Translations under genes and position numbers: made by a program
NCBI RefSeq assembly: GCF_019711615.1
Contig: NZ_JAIGNS010000001.1
Span: 248,001-312,000 of the forward strand
Reading direction: 5' to 3'
DNA from: Qipengyuania intermedia
Lineage (GTDB): Bacteria > Pseudomonadota > Alphaproteobacteria > Sphingomonadales > Sphingomonadaceae
Length of the DNA: 64,000 nt
Notes under the pieces: generated by a model
Told to the model about the DNA's origin: nothing
Database searches by the model: none
The model's input: only the letters and a program-made list of their open reading frames with translations
In this document: positions 33,782 to 43,445 of the stretch, one piece after another
Numbering within the stretch: the first letter of the stretch is position 1
Layout of the letters: every line of letters begins with the position of its first letter

Positions 33782-34597
33782 ATGAGTTTCGAGGGAAAGA
33801 CCGCCTGGATCACCGGCGCCAGTAGCGGCATCGGCGCTGCGCTGGCACGCGACTGGGCGGCGCGCGGCGCTCACGTGATCCTGTCGGGCCGCGACGAGGC
33901 TCGTCTTGCCGAAGTGGCCTCCGGCCTTGGCAGCGATACGCTGATCCTGCCCTTCGACGTTCGCGACGAAGCTGCGATGCAGTCAGCGACCGAAAAAGCG
34001 ATCGGCTGGAAGGGCAATGTCGATATTTTCGTGGCCAATGCAGGTATTTCGCAGCGCAGTCCTGCGGTCGAAACGTCGATGCAGGTCTATCGCGATATCA
34101 TCGAAATCGATCTTACCGCGCAAATTGCCGCCACGCAGGCTCTGCTTCCGCACTTCGCAGAGCGTGGCGATGGGCACCTCCTCTTCATCTCCTCGATCGC
34201 GGGCAAGGTCGGCGTGCCCATGCGCACCGCCTATTGTGCGGCGAAACACGGGTTGATCGGCTATGCCGACGCTCTGCGCGGCGAATTGTCCCGCAGCGAT
34301 ATCGGCGTCCATGTCGTCTGTCCCGGATCGGTCGCTACCGATGTCAGCCGCAATGCCCTGACCTCCGATGGCAGCAAGCGTGGCCGCAGCGACAAGGTGA
34401 TCGACAACGGCATCCGCCCCGAGGATGCCGCCCGCCGGATCGTCGATGCAGTGGCCGAAGGACAGCGAGAGATTATCGTGGCCGAAGGGATGGAAGAAGC
34501 CATGGGCGAAATGCGCCGTACGCCCGACGCGCTGTTCGACCAGGTCGCGGCCATGGTCGCGTCCGGCTATATGGAAAAAATGCAGGCGGAAGAGTGA
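33782..34597 (+). CDS. Short-chain dehydrogenase/reductase
   Basis: A 271-residue classical SDR: WITGASSGIGAALARD (cofactor loop), NAGISQRS, catalytic SSIAG...YCAAKHG (Tyr about 151, Lys about 155), and CPGSVATDVSRN. An Arg-containing loop after the second strand (SGRDEARLAEV) suggests NADP(H). The substrate is unknown. GAGGGAG precedes the ATG; its stop overlaps the start of the next hydrolase gene (TGATG). Confidence 0.94.
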   Translation: MSFEGKTAWITGASSGIGAALARDWAARGAHVILSGRDEARLAEVASGLGSDTLILPFDVRDEAAMQSATEKAIGWKGNVDIFVANAGISQRSPAVETSMQVYRDIIEIDLTAQIAATQALLPHFAERGDGHLLFISSIAGKVGVPMRTAYCAAKHGLIGYADALRGELSRSDIGVHVVCPGSVATDVSRNALTSDGSKRGRSDKVIDNGIRPEDAARRIVDAVAEGQREIIVAEGMEEAMGEMRRTPDALFDQVAAMVASGYMEKMQAEE

Positions 34598-35499
34598 TGG
34601 ACTGGCCGCAGAAGCGCGTTGCGTTGGCGAATGGCATCGAACTCGACGTCGTCGATACCGGACCAAGCGATGCCCCTGACCTGATCTTCCTGCATGGCTT
34701 CCCGGAAAACCACCGCACCTGGCGCAATCAGATCGCGCATTTCGAGGATCGCTTCCGCTGCGTGGCGCCCGACCAGCGTGGCTATCGCGGATCGAGCACC
34801 CCCGAAAACGTAGAGGACTATACGCCGGACAAGCTGGTCGGCGATGTGTTCCTGCTCGCCGACGCACTCGGGATCGGGGAATTCACCATTGTCGGTCATG
34901 ACTGGGGCGGAGCCATTGCATGGGGCGTCGCCATGGCGGGCGAACAGATGGGCCGCGTACCCCGCGCAGTCATCGCCAATGCCCCGCATCATGCGGTCTT
35001 CCAGAAACTGCTCTACACTTCGCCCGTCCAGCGAGAGGCAAGCCAGTACATGCGCGGTTTCCGCGATCCGGCGAAGGACGAGCTGGTAAAAGAGCACGGC
35101 CTGTTCGGCATCCTTGCAGACCAGATCAACTGGGACGCACCCGACAAGATGGAGCCGGAAGAGCGCGCTATCCTGCTGAAAGACTGGCAGGACCGCGATA
35201 CGGCTTTTGCGATGCTCAACTGGTATCGCGCCAGTCCGATCGACATCCCGCCGCTGAATGCGCCTTACGAACCGCCCGAAGGCTGGTCGCCCCCTGAGCT
35301 ACCCAAACTTACGATACCGACCTTGGTAATCTGGGCGCAGGACGATCTCGCCCTTCCGCCTGAAAACACGGCGGAATTAGGCAAGTTTGTCGAGAAGCTG
35401 ACCCTCGTCGAAGTGCCCGATTGCGGTCACTTCGTGCCGTGGGAAGCGCCCGAGGCGGTCAACGGCGCAATGGACGCTTTCCTCGCACAGACGGATTAG
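34597..35499 (+). CDS. Epoxide-hydrolase-like alpha/beta hydrolase
   Basis: A 300-residue enzyme with FLHGFPENHRTWRNQI (oxyanion HGFP), nucleophile elbow GHDWGG (Asp about 102), and DCGHFVPWEAPEAV carrying the catalytic His. The Asp nucleophile groups it with epoxide hydrolases/dehalogenases. It is related in layout to the hydrolase at 13.1-14.1 kb but clearly divergent. It is coupled to the SDR gene; together they could act on one substrate. The stop overlaps the convergent DUF2332 stop. Confidence 0.9.
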   Translation: MDWPQKRVALANGIELDVVDTGPSDAPDLIFLHGFPENHRTWRNQIAHFEDRFRCVAPDQRGYRGSSTPENVEDYTPDKLVGDVFLLADALGIGEFTIVGHDWGGAIAWGVAMAGEQMGRVPRAVIANAPHHAVFQKLLYTSPVQREASQYMRGFRDPAKDELVKEHGLFGILADQINWDAPDKMEPEERAILLKDWQDRDTAFAMLNWYRASPIDIPPLNAPYEPPEGWSPPELPKLTIPTLVIWAQDDLALPPENTAELGKFVEKLTLVEVPDCGHFVPWEAPEAVNGAMDAFLAQTD

Positions 35500-36563
35500 C
35501 CGCCCAGCCATTCCACCCATGCCCCGTGCGGATGCGCGTTTGCGAGGTGCACCGCTTCGCCTCCACCCGGCCAATAGCGCACGTGCAATTCGTGGGCGAA
35601 AGTCTCGCGGTTGGTTTCGAGCGAGATGTGGGCGAAAGGCTGGTCTGCGCTCGCTCGCGCCCCCGCTTCCCGCATGGCCTCTTCGATCAGGTCCTGCGTA
35701 GCATCGGGCAGGTACTGCCACATGATGGAATGGGCGAGCACCCGGGTAACGTCTTGCTCCTGAGGCTTCGCCAGTTCCGCCTTCACCCACTGGCCGGCAT
35801 CCATCCTGTCTATGTGCGGCGGCTCGTCCTCGGCGAGCATGATCGCCGCATCGATGCGTGCCATGCGTCCTGTCGCCTCGGGCCAGACGAAGCTTTTAAG
35901 CCGCAAAGCCTCGCTCCGGTCCGTCAGATCGACCGGGGCGATATCGTTGCCTCGCGCCGCGACAAGCGTGAATTGCGTATTCGGCGGCGAATTGCCGCGC
36001 CATTCCGGACTGATGATCATGGGGCTACCTTGGGGACCTGCATGCACATCGCCCAATTCGTATCGATAGCGGCCCATCATCGTGTTGATGCCCGCACTCG
36101 CGCCGATCTCAAGCCATTCGAACCGCGGCGAAGTCCGCCCGTCCGCCAACCAGAGCAGAGCCGCGGCGAAGCTTGCAGAGCGCCCTGCCTCATTGGTCTG
36201 GGGCGGCCCGTCGAGCCAAGGAAGCAGTCTCGCATCGTGGGTTTCGACCAGCTCCTTGATCAGGGCATCGACATCTGCCTGCGAAGGCATACGACCTGCG
36301 TAAACCGCCTCCAGCCGCGGCTCGTCACTGGTGAGGAGCAGGTTGTGAATGCCTCCGGCAATCCTCAGCGGCATCGCATCGCGCAGGCTCAATCCCTGCC
36401 ACGCGAAAATCCTGCGCGCGGTCGCCGCCTCGCTATCTTCCAGCGTCAGGAGCGCGCGAACGACTTGTGCCGTCCCGGGGGCGCCCGCCTGTTCGGCATG
36501 CGTTGCCTGCCACTCGATAGCTTCGGGGACCGAAACGATATCCATTACATCGCCAGTGGTCAT
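35496..36563 (-). CDS. DUF2332 family protein
   Basis: A 355-residue protein (or 349 from [12 protein letters not shown]). [58 protein letters not shown], and the C-terminal [21 protein letters not shown] define DUF2332. The 'EIGASAGIN' loop looks like a SAM-methyltransferase motif I, but no activity is known. It is divergent from hisG with 43 bases between starts. Confidence 0.88.
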   Translation of the reverse strand: MTTGDVMDIVSVPEAIEWQATHAEQAGAPGTAQVVRALLTLEDSEAATARRIFAWQGLSLRDAMPLRIAGGIHNLLLTSDEPRLEAVYAGRMPSQADVDALIKELVETHDARLLPWLDGPPQTNEAGRSASFAAALLWLADGRTSPRFEWLEIGASAGINTMMGRYRYELGDVHAGPQGSPMIISPEWRGNSPPNTQFTLVAARGNDIAPVDLTDRSEALRLKSFVWPEATGRMARIDAAIMLAEDEPPHIDRMDAGQWVKAELAKPQEQDVTRVLAHSIMWQYLPDATQDLIEEAMREAGARASADQPFAHISLETNRETFAHELHVRYWPGGGEAVHLANAHPHGAWVEWLGG

Positions 36564-36606
36564 ATGCGTTGCCCTTTCCTGCCTGCGCCCCTATTTGCGC
36601 CACGCA

Positions 36607-37260
36607 ATGACTAGTGGACTGACCTTCGCCGTGCCCAAGGGGCGCATTCTCGACGAGGCGCTGCCCGTGATGGCGCGCGCCGGCGTGGTGCCCGAGGATG
36701 GCTTTCACGACAAGAGCAACCGCTCGCTTACCTTCGCAACCACGCGCGAGGACATGCGCCTGATCCGTGTCCGCGCATTCGATGTGGCTACCTTTGTAGC
36801 CCATGGTGCTGCTCAGATGGGCATTGTAGGCTCTGATGTAATAGAAGAGTTCGATTATGCAGAGCTCTATGCACCCGTCGATCTCGATATCGGCCACTGC
36901 CACCTCGCCGTCGCCGAACCCAAGGGTGCGAGCGCGACGAACGGTGCCAGCCACCTGCGCGTTGCGACCAAGTATCCGAACATCACCCGCCGCCATTTCG
37001 AGCGGATGGGGATCCAGGCCGAATGCGTGAAGCTGAACGGCGCGATGGAAATCGCGCCCGAGCTCGGCCTTGCAGGGCGGATCGTCGACCTCGTTTCGAC
37101 GGGCACGACCTTGCGTGAGAACGGCCTCGTGGAATCGAGCCACATCATGGACATTTCGGCGCGACTGATCGTGAACCGCGCCGCGCTGAAGACCGATCCG
37201 CGCGTTGCCGAACTGGTCGAGGCCTTCCGCGCCGACAGCGAGCAGAGGAACGCGGCCTGA
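36607..37260 (+). CDS. hisG: ATP phosphoribosyltransferase, short form
   Basis: A 217-residue HisG catalytic subunit without the C-terminal regulatory domain; the length implies the HisG-short type that works with HisZ encoded elsewhere. [16 protein letters not shown] and the PRPP loop [14 protein letters not shown] (about 161-174) are diagnostic. It starts histidine synthesis from ATP and PRPP. Its TGA overlaps the hisD ATG by one base. Confidence 0.96.
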   Translation: MTSGLTFAVPKGRILDEALPVMARAGVVPEDGFHDKSNRSLTFATTREDMRLIRVRAFDVATFVAHGAAQMGIVGSDVIEEFDYAELYAPVDLDIGHCHLAVAEPKGASATNGASHLRVATKYPNITRRHFERMGIQAECVKLNGAMEIAPELGLAGRIVDLVSTGTTLRENGLVESSHIMDISARLIVNRAALKTDPRVAELVEAFRADSEQRNAA

Positions 37261-38549
37261 TGCTTTTGCTGCGAACCACCGATGCCGATTTCGAGGCGAA
37301 GTTCGCCCGCGTCGTGCGCGACCGCCGCGAAAGCGATGCGCAGGTCGGCCGCGACGTCGCGAGTATTCTCAATGAAGTGCGCGAGCGTGGCGACAAGGCG
37401 CTGGTGGAATACACCACCCGTTTCGACGGGCATAATCTTTCGGTCGACGACAGCTGGTCGATTTCGAAGGACGCCTGCGAGGAGGCTTATCACGCACTCG
37501 ACGCCGAACTGCGCGAGGCCCTCGAAACGGCAGCGGCCCGCATCCGCGCCTATCACGAAGGCCAGCTTCCCGAAGACCGCGACTATACTGACAGCATCGG
37601 CATGCGCCTTGGTGCGCGCTGGTCTGCCGTCGAGGCGGCGGGTCTGTACGTCCCCGGCGGACGCGCAGCTTATCCCTCCTCGCTGCTGATGAATGCGATC
37701 CCCGCCAAGGTTGCGGGTGTAGACCGGCTGGTCGTGACCACGCCCACTCCGAAAGGCGAAGTTAACGAACTCGTCCTCGCCGCTGCACACGTGGCAGGGG
37801 TGGACGAGATCTGGCGTGTCGGCGGTGCGCAGGCGGTCGCAGCCCTTGCCTACGGCACACAGCGGATCGAGCGGGTTGATGTCATCACCGGTCCCGGCAA
37901 TGCCTGGGTCGCCGAGGCCAAGCGCCAGCTTTATGGCGTGGTCGGCATCGACATGGTTGCCGGACCCAGCGAAATCCTCGTCATTGCGGACGGTAAGAAC
38001 GACCCGGACTGGATTGCCGCAGACCTTTTGAGCCAGGCGGAACACGATCCAACCAGCCAGTCGATCCTCATCACCGACGATGCCCGTTTTGCCGCCCAGG
38101 TCGAAGATGCGGTCGATATTGCCCTCATGAAATTGCCGACGGCGAAGACCGCCAAGCAGAGTTGGGACGATCACGGCCTCATCGTTATCGTGGACACGCT
38201 CGAGGACGCGATCCCGCTTGCGGACCGGCTGGCAGCCGAGCACGTGGAAATCGCCGTCGACGATCCCGAACCGCTGTTCACGAAGCTCCGTCATGCCGGC
38301 AGCGTATTCCTTGGACGCAACACGCCCGAGGCGGTGGGTGACTATATCGCCGGTCCCAACCACGTCCTTCCGACCGGCCGCCGCGCCCGCTTTGCGAGCG
38401 GCCTGTCCGTGCTCGATTTCATGAAGCGCACCAGCTTCATCGGCGCTACGCCCGATGCCCTCGCCGCGATCGGTCCTGCCGCCGTTCGCCTGGCCGAGGC
38501 CGAAGGGCTTCCCGCCCACGCTCTCTCCATTTCCAAGAGGCTCACGTGA
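37260..38549 (+). CDS. hisD: Histidinol dehydrogenase
   Basis: A 429-residue HisD: GLYVPGGRAAYPSSLLMNAIPAKVAGV, VITGPGNAWVAEAKRQLYG, AGPSEILVIAD, LLSQAEHDPTSQS (zinc/catalytic Gln, Glu, His), and NHVLPTGRRARF near the end. It oxidises histidinol to histidine in two NAD+-dependent steps. It is coupled to hisG upstream and overlaps nusB by 4 bases. Confidence 0.98.
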   Translation: MLLLRTTDADFEAKFARVVRDRRESDAQVGRDVASILNEVRERGDKALVEYTTRFDGHNLSVDDSWSISKDACEEAYHALDAELREALETAAARIRAYHEGQLPEDRDYTDSIGMRLGARWSAVEAAGLYVPGGRAAYPSSLLMNAIPAKVAGVDRLVVTTPTPKGEVNELVLAAAHVAGVDEIWRVGGAQAVAALAYGTQRIERVDVITGPGNAWVAEAKRQLYGVVGIDMVAGPSEILVIADGKNDPDWIAADLLSQAEHDPTSQSILITDDARFAAQVEDAVDIALMKLPTAKTAKQSWDDHGLIVIVDTLEDAIPLADRLAAEHVEIAVDDPEPLFTKLRHAGSVFLGRNTPEAVGDYIAGPNHVLPTGRRARFASGLSVLDFMKRTSFIGATPDALAAIGPAAVRLAEAEGLPAHALSISKRLT

Positions 38550-38998
38550 ACACAGCCCCCCGCTCCCAGGCCCGCAGCGCCGCCCGTCTCGGCGCCGTGC
38601 AGGCGCTCTACCAGCAGCAGATGGAGGGCACCTCCACCGTCCGCCTGCTCGACGAATTCCACCAGCACCGCCTCGGCAAGGTGATCGAGGACGAGGAATA
38701 TGCCGACGCCGACGTCGCATTCTTCGACGATGTCGTGAAAGGCGTCGACGCACGCCGCGAAGAGATCGACGACCTGCTCACAGCCCGGCTGGCTTCGGGC
38801 TGGACGCTCGCTCGCCTCGACAAGACCATGCTGCAGATCCTTCGCGCCGGAACCTATGAATTGCTGGCCCGTGTGGACGTGCCCAAGGCCGCTTCGATCA
38901 GCGAATACGTCGATGTCGCCAAGGCGTTCTTCGACGATCGCGAAGCGAAGTTCGTCAACGGCATCCTCGACGCCGTCGCGAAAGAGACGGGACGCTGA
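38546..38998 (+). CDS. nusB: Transcription antitermination factor NusB
   Basis: A 150-residue all-helical NusB: RSAARLGAVQALYQQQMEG, then LDKTMLQILRAGTYELL and the C-terminal EYVDVAKAFFDDREAKFVNGILD, the usual signature. It binds boxA RNA with S10/NusE in rRNA antitermination. GTGA overlap with hisD; its stop overlaps the presumed thiL start. Confidence 0.95.
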   Translation: MNTAPRSQARSAARLGAVQALYQQQMEGTSTVRLLDEFHQHRLGKVIEDEEYADADVAFFDDVVKGVDARREEIDDLLTARLASGWTLARLDKTMLQILRAGTYELLARVDVPKAASISEYVDVAKAFFDDREAKFVNGILDAVAKETGR

Positions 38999-39858
38999 AC
39001 GAAGCGGGCTTCATCGACGCGCTGAAGGCGCTGGCGACATCGCCCGCCGCGCGCGGACTTGAAGACGACGCAGCCGTCATCGAATTCGGGGACGAAACGC
39101 TCGTCCTCACCCACGACACCATGATCGAAGGCGTCCACACGCTGGCGGGCCAGGACCCCGCTGATGTCGCGTGGAAGCTGGTCGCGGTGAACCTGTCCGA
39201 CCTTGCCGCCAAGGGCGCCAAACCCGTCGGCGTGCTGATCTCCCACATGCTGGGCGATGACGACCACCGCTTCGTGACCGGCTTGCACGAAGTCCTCGAA
39301 ACTTATGAAGTGCCGCTCCTCGGCGGAGATACCGTCCGCGGCGAAGGAGAGCGCGTCTGGGGGTGCACCGCGATCGGACGGGCAACCCATCGCCCCGTCC
39401 CGTCACGCAGCGGAGCCATTGCCGGGAACGCGGTCTACCTGTCCGGTCGGATCGGCTATGCCATGCTTGGCCTCGAAGCTCTTCGCGAGGATACCGACGA
39501 TGACGATACGGCCTACCGCCGCCCCCTCCCCCAGCTAGAACTCGGACAAACTCTAGCCCCGCATGTTACGGCGATGATGGACGTGTCGGACGGCCTTTTG
39601 CTCGATGCGTCCCGCATCGCCCGCGCGAGCGACGTGTCCATCGACTTCGATAGCGCACTCCTGGCAAGTCTCGCTCCCGAAGGACGACTGGATGACGCCA
39701 TCCGCTGGGGCGACGACTACGTTCTCCTGTGCACAGGACCTGTAGGCCTCGACGACGAGTTCGAGGTCACACGCATCGGCGAAGTCAGGGCGGCCGGCGA
39801 ACACGGCGTCCTGCTCGATAACGAGCCACCACAGGGCGATCTCGGCTACACGCACTGA
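38995..39858 (+). CDS. thiL: Thiamine-monophosphate kinase, apparent CTG start
   Basis: ThiL signatures: [28 protein letters not shown] (Mg/ATP Asp residues), [30 protein letters not shown], and [16 protein letters not shown]. The conserved N-terminus ([12 protein letters not shown]) begins right at the nusB stop, where the only in-frame candidate is CTG 38995 in a CTGA overlap. The first ATG (39121) would remove the ATP-site aspartates. It phosphorylates thiamine-P to thiamine-PP. Length from CTG is 287 residues, slightly short. Confidence 0.9.
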   Translation: MNEAGFIDALKALATSPAARGLEDDAAVIEFGDETLVLTHDTMIEGVHTLAGQDPADVAWKLVAVNLSDLAAKGAKPVGVLISHMLGDDDHRFVTGLHEVLETYEVPLLGGDTVRGEGERVWGCTAIGRATHRPVPSRSGAIAGNAVYLSGRIGYAMLGLEALREDTDDDDTAYRRPLPQLELGQTLAPHVTAMMDVSDGLLLDASRIARASDVSIDFDSALLASLAPEGRLDDAIRWGDDYVLLCTGPVGLDDEFEVTRIGEVRAAGEHGVLLDNEPPQGDLGYTH

Positions 39859-40004
39859 TATTGCGGAATAGCGGGGCACAACCCGCCGTTTGCCGCCATT
39901 TCGGGCCTTGTCACGCAAGACATGACCCTTATACCTCTCGCCCACGTGCTCCGACATCTCCCAAGGTCGAGAAGCATAAACATAAAACGGGAGGGGAAAT
40001 TTTC

Positions 40005-42161
40005 GTGGACTTAGTTCTCATAGCAATTGTGCTGGGACTGCTGGCCGTCGTGTACGGCTTCGTAACCAGCCGCCAGGTGCTCAATTCGGGTGCCGGCAAT
40101 GAAAGAATGCAGGAAATCGCTGGCGCCATCCAGGAAGGCGCGCAAGCCTATCTGAAGCGTCAGTACACCACCATCGCCATGGTCGGCGTCGTCGTCGCCG
40201 TGCTGGTGTTCGTGTTCCTCGGCCTGTGGCCGGCTGTCGGCTTCCTGATCGGCGCCGTCCTGTCGGGCGTTGCAGGCTTCATCGGGATGAACATCTCGGT
40301 CCGGGCCAACGTTCGCACGGCCGCTGCCGCGCAGAGCGGACTGCAGCAGGGCCTTACCCTCGCATTCCGCGCAGGCGCCATCACCGGCATGCTCGTGGCA
40401 GGCCTCGCCCTGCTCTCGATCGCGGTATTCTTCTGGTACCTCGTGGGCCCTGGCGGCTTTGCTGCCGATAGCGACGAAGTGGTCTACGGCCTCGTCGGTC
40501 TCGCCTTCGGTGCATCGCTCATCTCGATCTTCGCGCGTCTGGGCGGTGGTATCTTCACCAAGGCCGCAGACGTCGGCGCCGACCTCGTCGGCAAGGTCGA
40601 AGCAGGCATCCCCGAAGACGATCCGCGCAACCCGGCCGTGATTGCCGACAACGTGGGCGACAATGTGGGCGACTGCGCCGGCATGGCTGCCGACCTCTTC
40701 GAAACCTATGTCGTCACCGTCGGTGTCACCATGGTCCTGACCGCGCTGCTCTTCAGCGAAGTTCTGGGCGACCTGCTGCTGCCCATGATGGCACTGCCCC
40801 TGCTGATTGGCGGCGCGTGCATCGTGACCAGCATCATCGGCACCTATTTCGTGAAGCTCGGCAAGGGCAGCACGAACGTGATGGGCGCGATGTACAAGGG
40901 CTTCATTGTCTCGGCCGTACTCGCCATTCCGCTTATCTATGTCGTCATCAGCTATGCGCTGGGCGGCATGGGCACGGAAATCGGCGGCGCTGTCGCAGGC
41001 ATCGACCCGGGCGCTCCGCTGGCTGAAGAAGGCACGGCAGCACAGGTCGTCGGATTTACCGGCATGGACCTGTTCTGGTGCTCGCTGATCGGCCTTGCCA
41101 TCACCGGCCTTATCATCTGGATCACCGAGTATTACACCGGCACGAATTATCGTCCGGTCCGCTCGATCGCCAAGAGCTCGGAAACGGGTCATGGCACCAA
41201 TGTGATCCAGGGCCTCGCCATCAGCCTTGAATCGACTGCTCTTCCGACGCTCGTAATCGTCGCAGGCATCATCGCCACCTTCCAGCTCGCTGGCCTCATG
41301 GGCATCGCCTATGCAGCCACCGCAATGCTGGCGCTGGCGGGTATGGTTGTGGCACTCGACGCATACGGTCCGGTGACGGACAATGCAGGCGGCATCGCCG
41401 AAATGGCGGGTCTCGACGACAGCGTTCGTGAAAAGACCGACATGCTTGATGCCGTGGGCAACACGACCAAGGCCGTGACCAAGGGTTACGCGATCGGTTC
41501 GGCGGGCCTCGGCGCGCTGGTGCTGTTCGCCGCCTACACGACCGACCTGGCGAAGCTGTTCCCGGATGCCGACGTCGATTTCAGCCTCGAGAACCCATAC
41601 GTCATCGTCGGCCTGCTGCTCGGCGCACTGCTCCCGTACCTCTTCGGTGCGATGGGCATGACCGCGGTGGGCCGCGCGGCCGGTGACGTGGTTGTCGACG
41701 TTCGCGAGCAGTTCGCCAACGACAAGGGCATCATGGCGGGCACCAGCAAGCCCAACTATGCCCGCACGGTCGACCTCGTGACCAAGGCTGCGATCAAGGA
41801 AATGATCCTGCCCTCGATGCTCCCCCTGCTGGCGCCGATCGTCGTTTACTTCGCGATCCTGTTCCTTGCAGGCCAAGAGAACGCCTTTGCCGCTGTCGGA
41901 GCCCTGCTCCTCGGCGTGATCATCGGCGGTATCTTCGTGGCGCTTTCCATGACCGCCGGGGGCGGTGCGTGGGACAACGCCAAGAAGTACATCGAAGACG
42001 GCAACCACGGCGGCAAGGGCTCGGAAGCCCACAAGGCAGCCGTGACCGGTGACACCGTGGGCGATCCCTACAAGGACACCGCGGGCCCGGCCGTGAACCC
42101 GATGATCAAGATCACCAATATCGTCGCGCTGCTGCTTCTCGCAGCACTCGCGGCCGGCTGA
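40005..42161 (+). CDS. hppA: K+-independent membrane H+-translocating pyrophosphatase
   Basis: A 718-residue, about 16-helix pump starting with GTG ([11 protein letters not shown]), with GGGAGGGG 9 bases upstream. [32 protein letters not shown]-region, the [19 protein letters not shown] loop and the C-terminal [21 protein letters not shown] are family hallmarks. [10 protein letters not shown] has Lys where K+-dependent enzymes have Ala, indicating the K+-independent class. It couples PPi hydrolysis to proton pumping. A terminator follows. Confidence 0.97.
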   Translation: MDLVLIAIVLGLLAVVYGFVTSRQVLNSGAGNERMQEIAGAIQEGAQAYLKRQYTTIAMVGVVVAVLVFVFLGLWPAVGFLIGAVLSGVAGFIGMNISVRANVRTAAAAQSGLQQGLTLAFRAGAITGMLVAGLALLSIAVFFWYLVGPGGFAADSDEVVYGLVGLAFGASLISIFARLGGGIFTKAADVGADLVGKVEAGIPEDDPRNPAVIADNVGDNVGDCAGMAADLFETYVVTVGVTMVLTALLFSEVLGDLLLPMMALPLLIGGACIVTSIIGTYFVKLGKGSTNVMGAMYKGFIVSAVLAIPLIYVVISYALGGMGTEIGGAVAGIDPGAPLAEEGTAAQVVGFTGMDLFWCSLIGLAITGLIIWITEYYTGTNYRPVRSIAKSSETGHGTNVIQGLAISLESTALPTLVIVAGIIATFQLAGLMGIAYAATAMLALAGMVVALDAYGPVTDNAGGIAEMAGLDDSVREKTDMLDAVGNTTKAVTKGYAIGSAGLGALVLFAAYTTDLAKLFPDADVDFSLENPYVIVGLLLGALLPYLFGAMGMTAVGRAAGDVVVDVREQFANDKGIMAGTSKPNYARTVDLVTKAAIKEMILPSMLPLLAPIVVYFAILFLAGQENAFAAVGALLLGVIIGGIFVALSMTAGGGAWDNAKKYIEDGNHGGKGSEAHKAAVTGDTVGDPYKDTAGPAVNPMIKITNIVALLLLAALAAG

Positions 42162-42185
42162 TCTTCGGTCTCATCGACGCACTTC

Positions 42186-42220
42186 GGGGCGGCGGCATCT
42201 TCGGGTGTCGCCGCCCCTTT
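42186..42220 (+). terminator. Rho-independent terminator after hppA
   Basis: GGGGCGGCG pairs perfectly with CGCCGCCCC, followed by TTTCC; further pairing extends the stem into the loop. It lies 25 bases after the hppA stop. Confidence 0.85.
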
Positions 42221-42314
42221 CCATTGGACGATGGGCGGTTTGCATGGCCCGTCGTGCGGCGGCTCGGGGCCGGGGGCGCTTGACGCTGCGCGCACTCCAA
42301 AGCAAAGCCGCCGC

Positions 42315-43244
42315 GTGACCGATAGCAAGACTCCAGAAGAACTCGTCGCCGGGCTCATCCGCCTCCTGACCGTGACCGATAAGGGCGACGGCCATTTCGC
42401 CGGTCGCCAGCAGCCCGGAGGCGTCGGCCGCGTATTCGGCGGACAGGTCGTGGCGCAAGCTCTACAGGCAGCCCAGGCCAGCGCGCCCGATGGCATGGAG
42501 GCGCACTCGCTACACGCCTATTTCCTGCGCGGAGGGCGGGAAGGCATCGATATCGACTACTCCGTCGCGGCCGATTTCGACGGGAGGTCCTTCGCCAATC
42601 GCCGCGTCGTTGCACGCCAGCAGGTTGGCGACGACGAACCCAGCGCGATCCTGAACCTCACGGCCAGTTTCCAGCGCCCTGAAGAGGGCCTCGAACACGC
42701 CGACAGCGTCATGCCCAACGTCGCCCCGCCCGAAGACCTCCTGCCCGACAGCGAACTGAGGAAGCGCTTCCTCGATGCGATGGAGAACGTCTCCGATGTG
42801 CAGCGCGCCCTCATGCTGCGCCCGCGCCCGATCGAGATGCGCACCTCCGACAAGCTGCACTGGATGAATGCCGAACCCAAGCCGCCTGCCGCGCACAGCT
42901 GGTTCCGCACCGTTGCCCCCCTGCCCTCGATCGAGGACAATTCCGCCCTTCACCGCGCCGTGATCGCCTATGCCAGCGACTTTACGCTGCTCGGCACCAG
43001 CGCCCTGCCCCATGGCCTGTCCTGGGCGCGCGGCGAGCTGAAAGGCGCCAGCCTCGACCATGCGATCTGGTTCCATCGCCCGGCACGCGCCGACGAGTGG
43101 CTGCTTTACGCCACCGACAGCCCGTGGTCCGGTGGCGGCCGTGGCTTCAATCGTGGGCGGATATTCAACCGTGACGGAGAGCTCGTGGCCAGCGTCGCAC
43201 AGGAAGGCGTCATCAGGCGTGCGAAGGACAAGGACGAGGCTTGA
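42315..43244 (+). CDS. tesB: Acyl-CoA thioesterase II
   Basis: A 309-residue double-hotdog enzyme starting with GTG (VTDSKTPEELV). RVFGGQVVAQALQAAQAS and the C-terminal SLDHAIWFHRPARADEWLLYATDSPWSGGGRGFNRGRIF-region (split by the catalytic Asp) define TesB. It hydrolyses medium- and long-chain acyl-CoA. It follows the hppA terminator and has no obvious operon partner. Confidence 0.95.
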   Translation: MTDSKTPEELVAGLIRLLTVTDKGDGHFAGRQQPGGVGRVFGGQVVAQALQAAQASAPDGMEAHSLHAYFLRGGREGIDIDYSVAADFDGRSFANRRVVARQQVGDDEPSAILNLTASFQRPEEGLEHADSVMPNVAPPEDLLPDSELRKRFLDAMENVSDVQRALMLRPRPIEMRTSDKLHWMNAEPKPPAAHSWFRTVAPLPSIEDNSALHRAVIAYASDFTLLGTSALPHGLSWARGELKGASLDHAIWFHRPARADEWLLYATDSPWSGGGRGFNRGRIFNRDGELVASVAQEGVIRRAKDKDEA

Positions 43245-43445
43245 TTTCGCCTCTCATTTCGCAGGTGCAAAATAAAACGAGCCAAACGGCGCGAATCCCG
43301 CTATAGGGCCGCCTGAACGCGCCGACGGCTTTGCAATTTCCGCCGCGCTCTCCCTCTCGCGCACGTGCCTTTACCGACCGCGAGCAGCCGGATTCCTGTT
43401 TCCCCGCGCGTCGCAAGTGTCGACGCGCCAATGCCCGTGAGCCCT

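Noticed and set aside
36867-38753. 628-codon open frame on the minus strand
   Set aside because: Antisense to hisG-hisD-nusB, with Arg/Gly-rich low-complexity translation and no domain.
39121-39858. thiL started at its first ATG
   Set aside because: This would drop the conserved Asp residues of the ATP site and leave 126 bases after nusB unexplained.
40011-42032. 673-codon open frame on the minus strand
   Set aside because: It is the antisense shadow of hppA, a certain gene; composition is His/Asp/Gly-biased as expected from GC-rich third positions.
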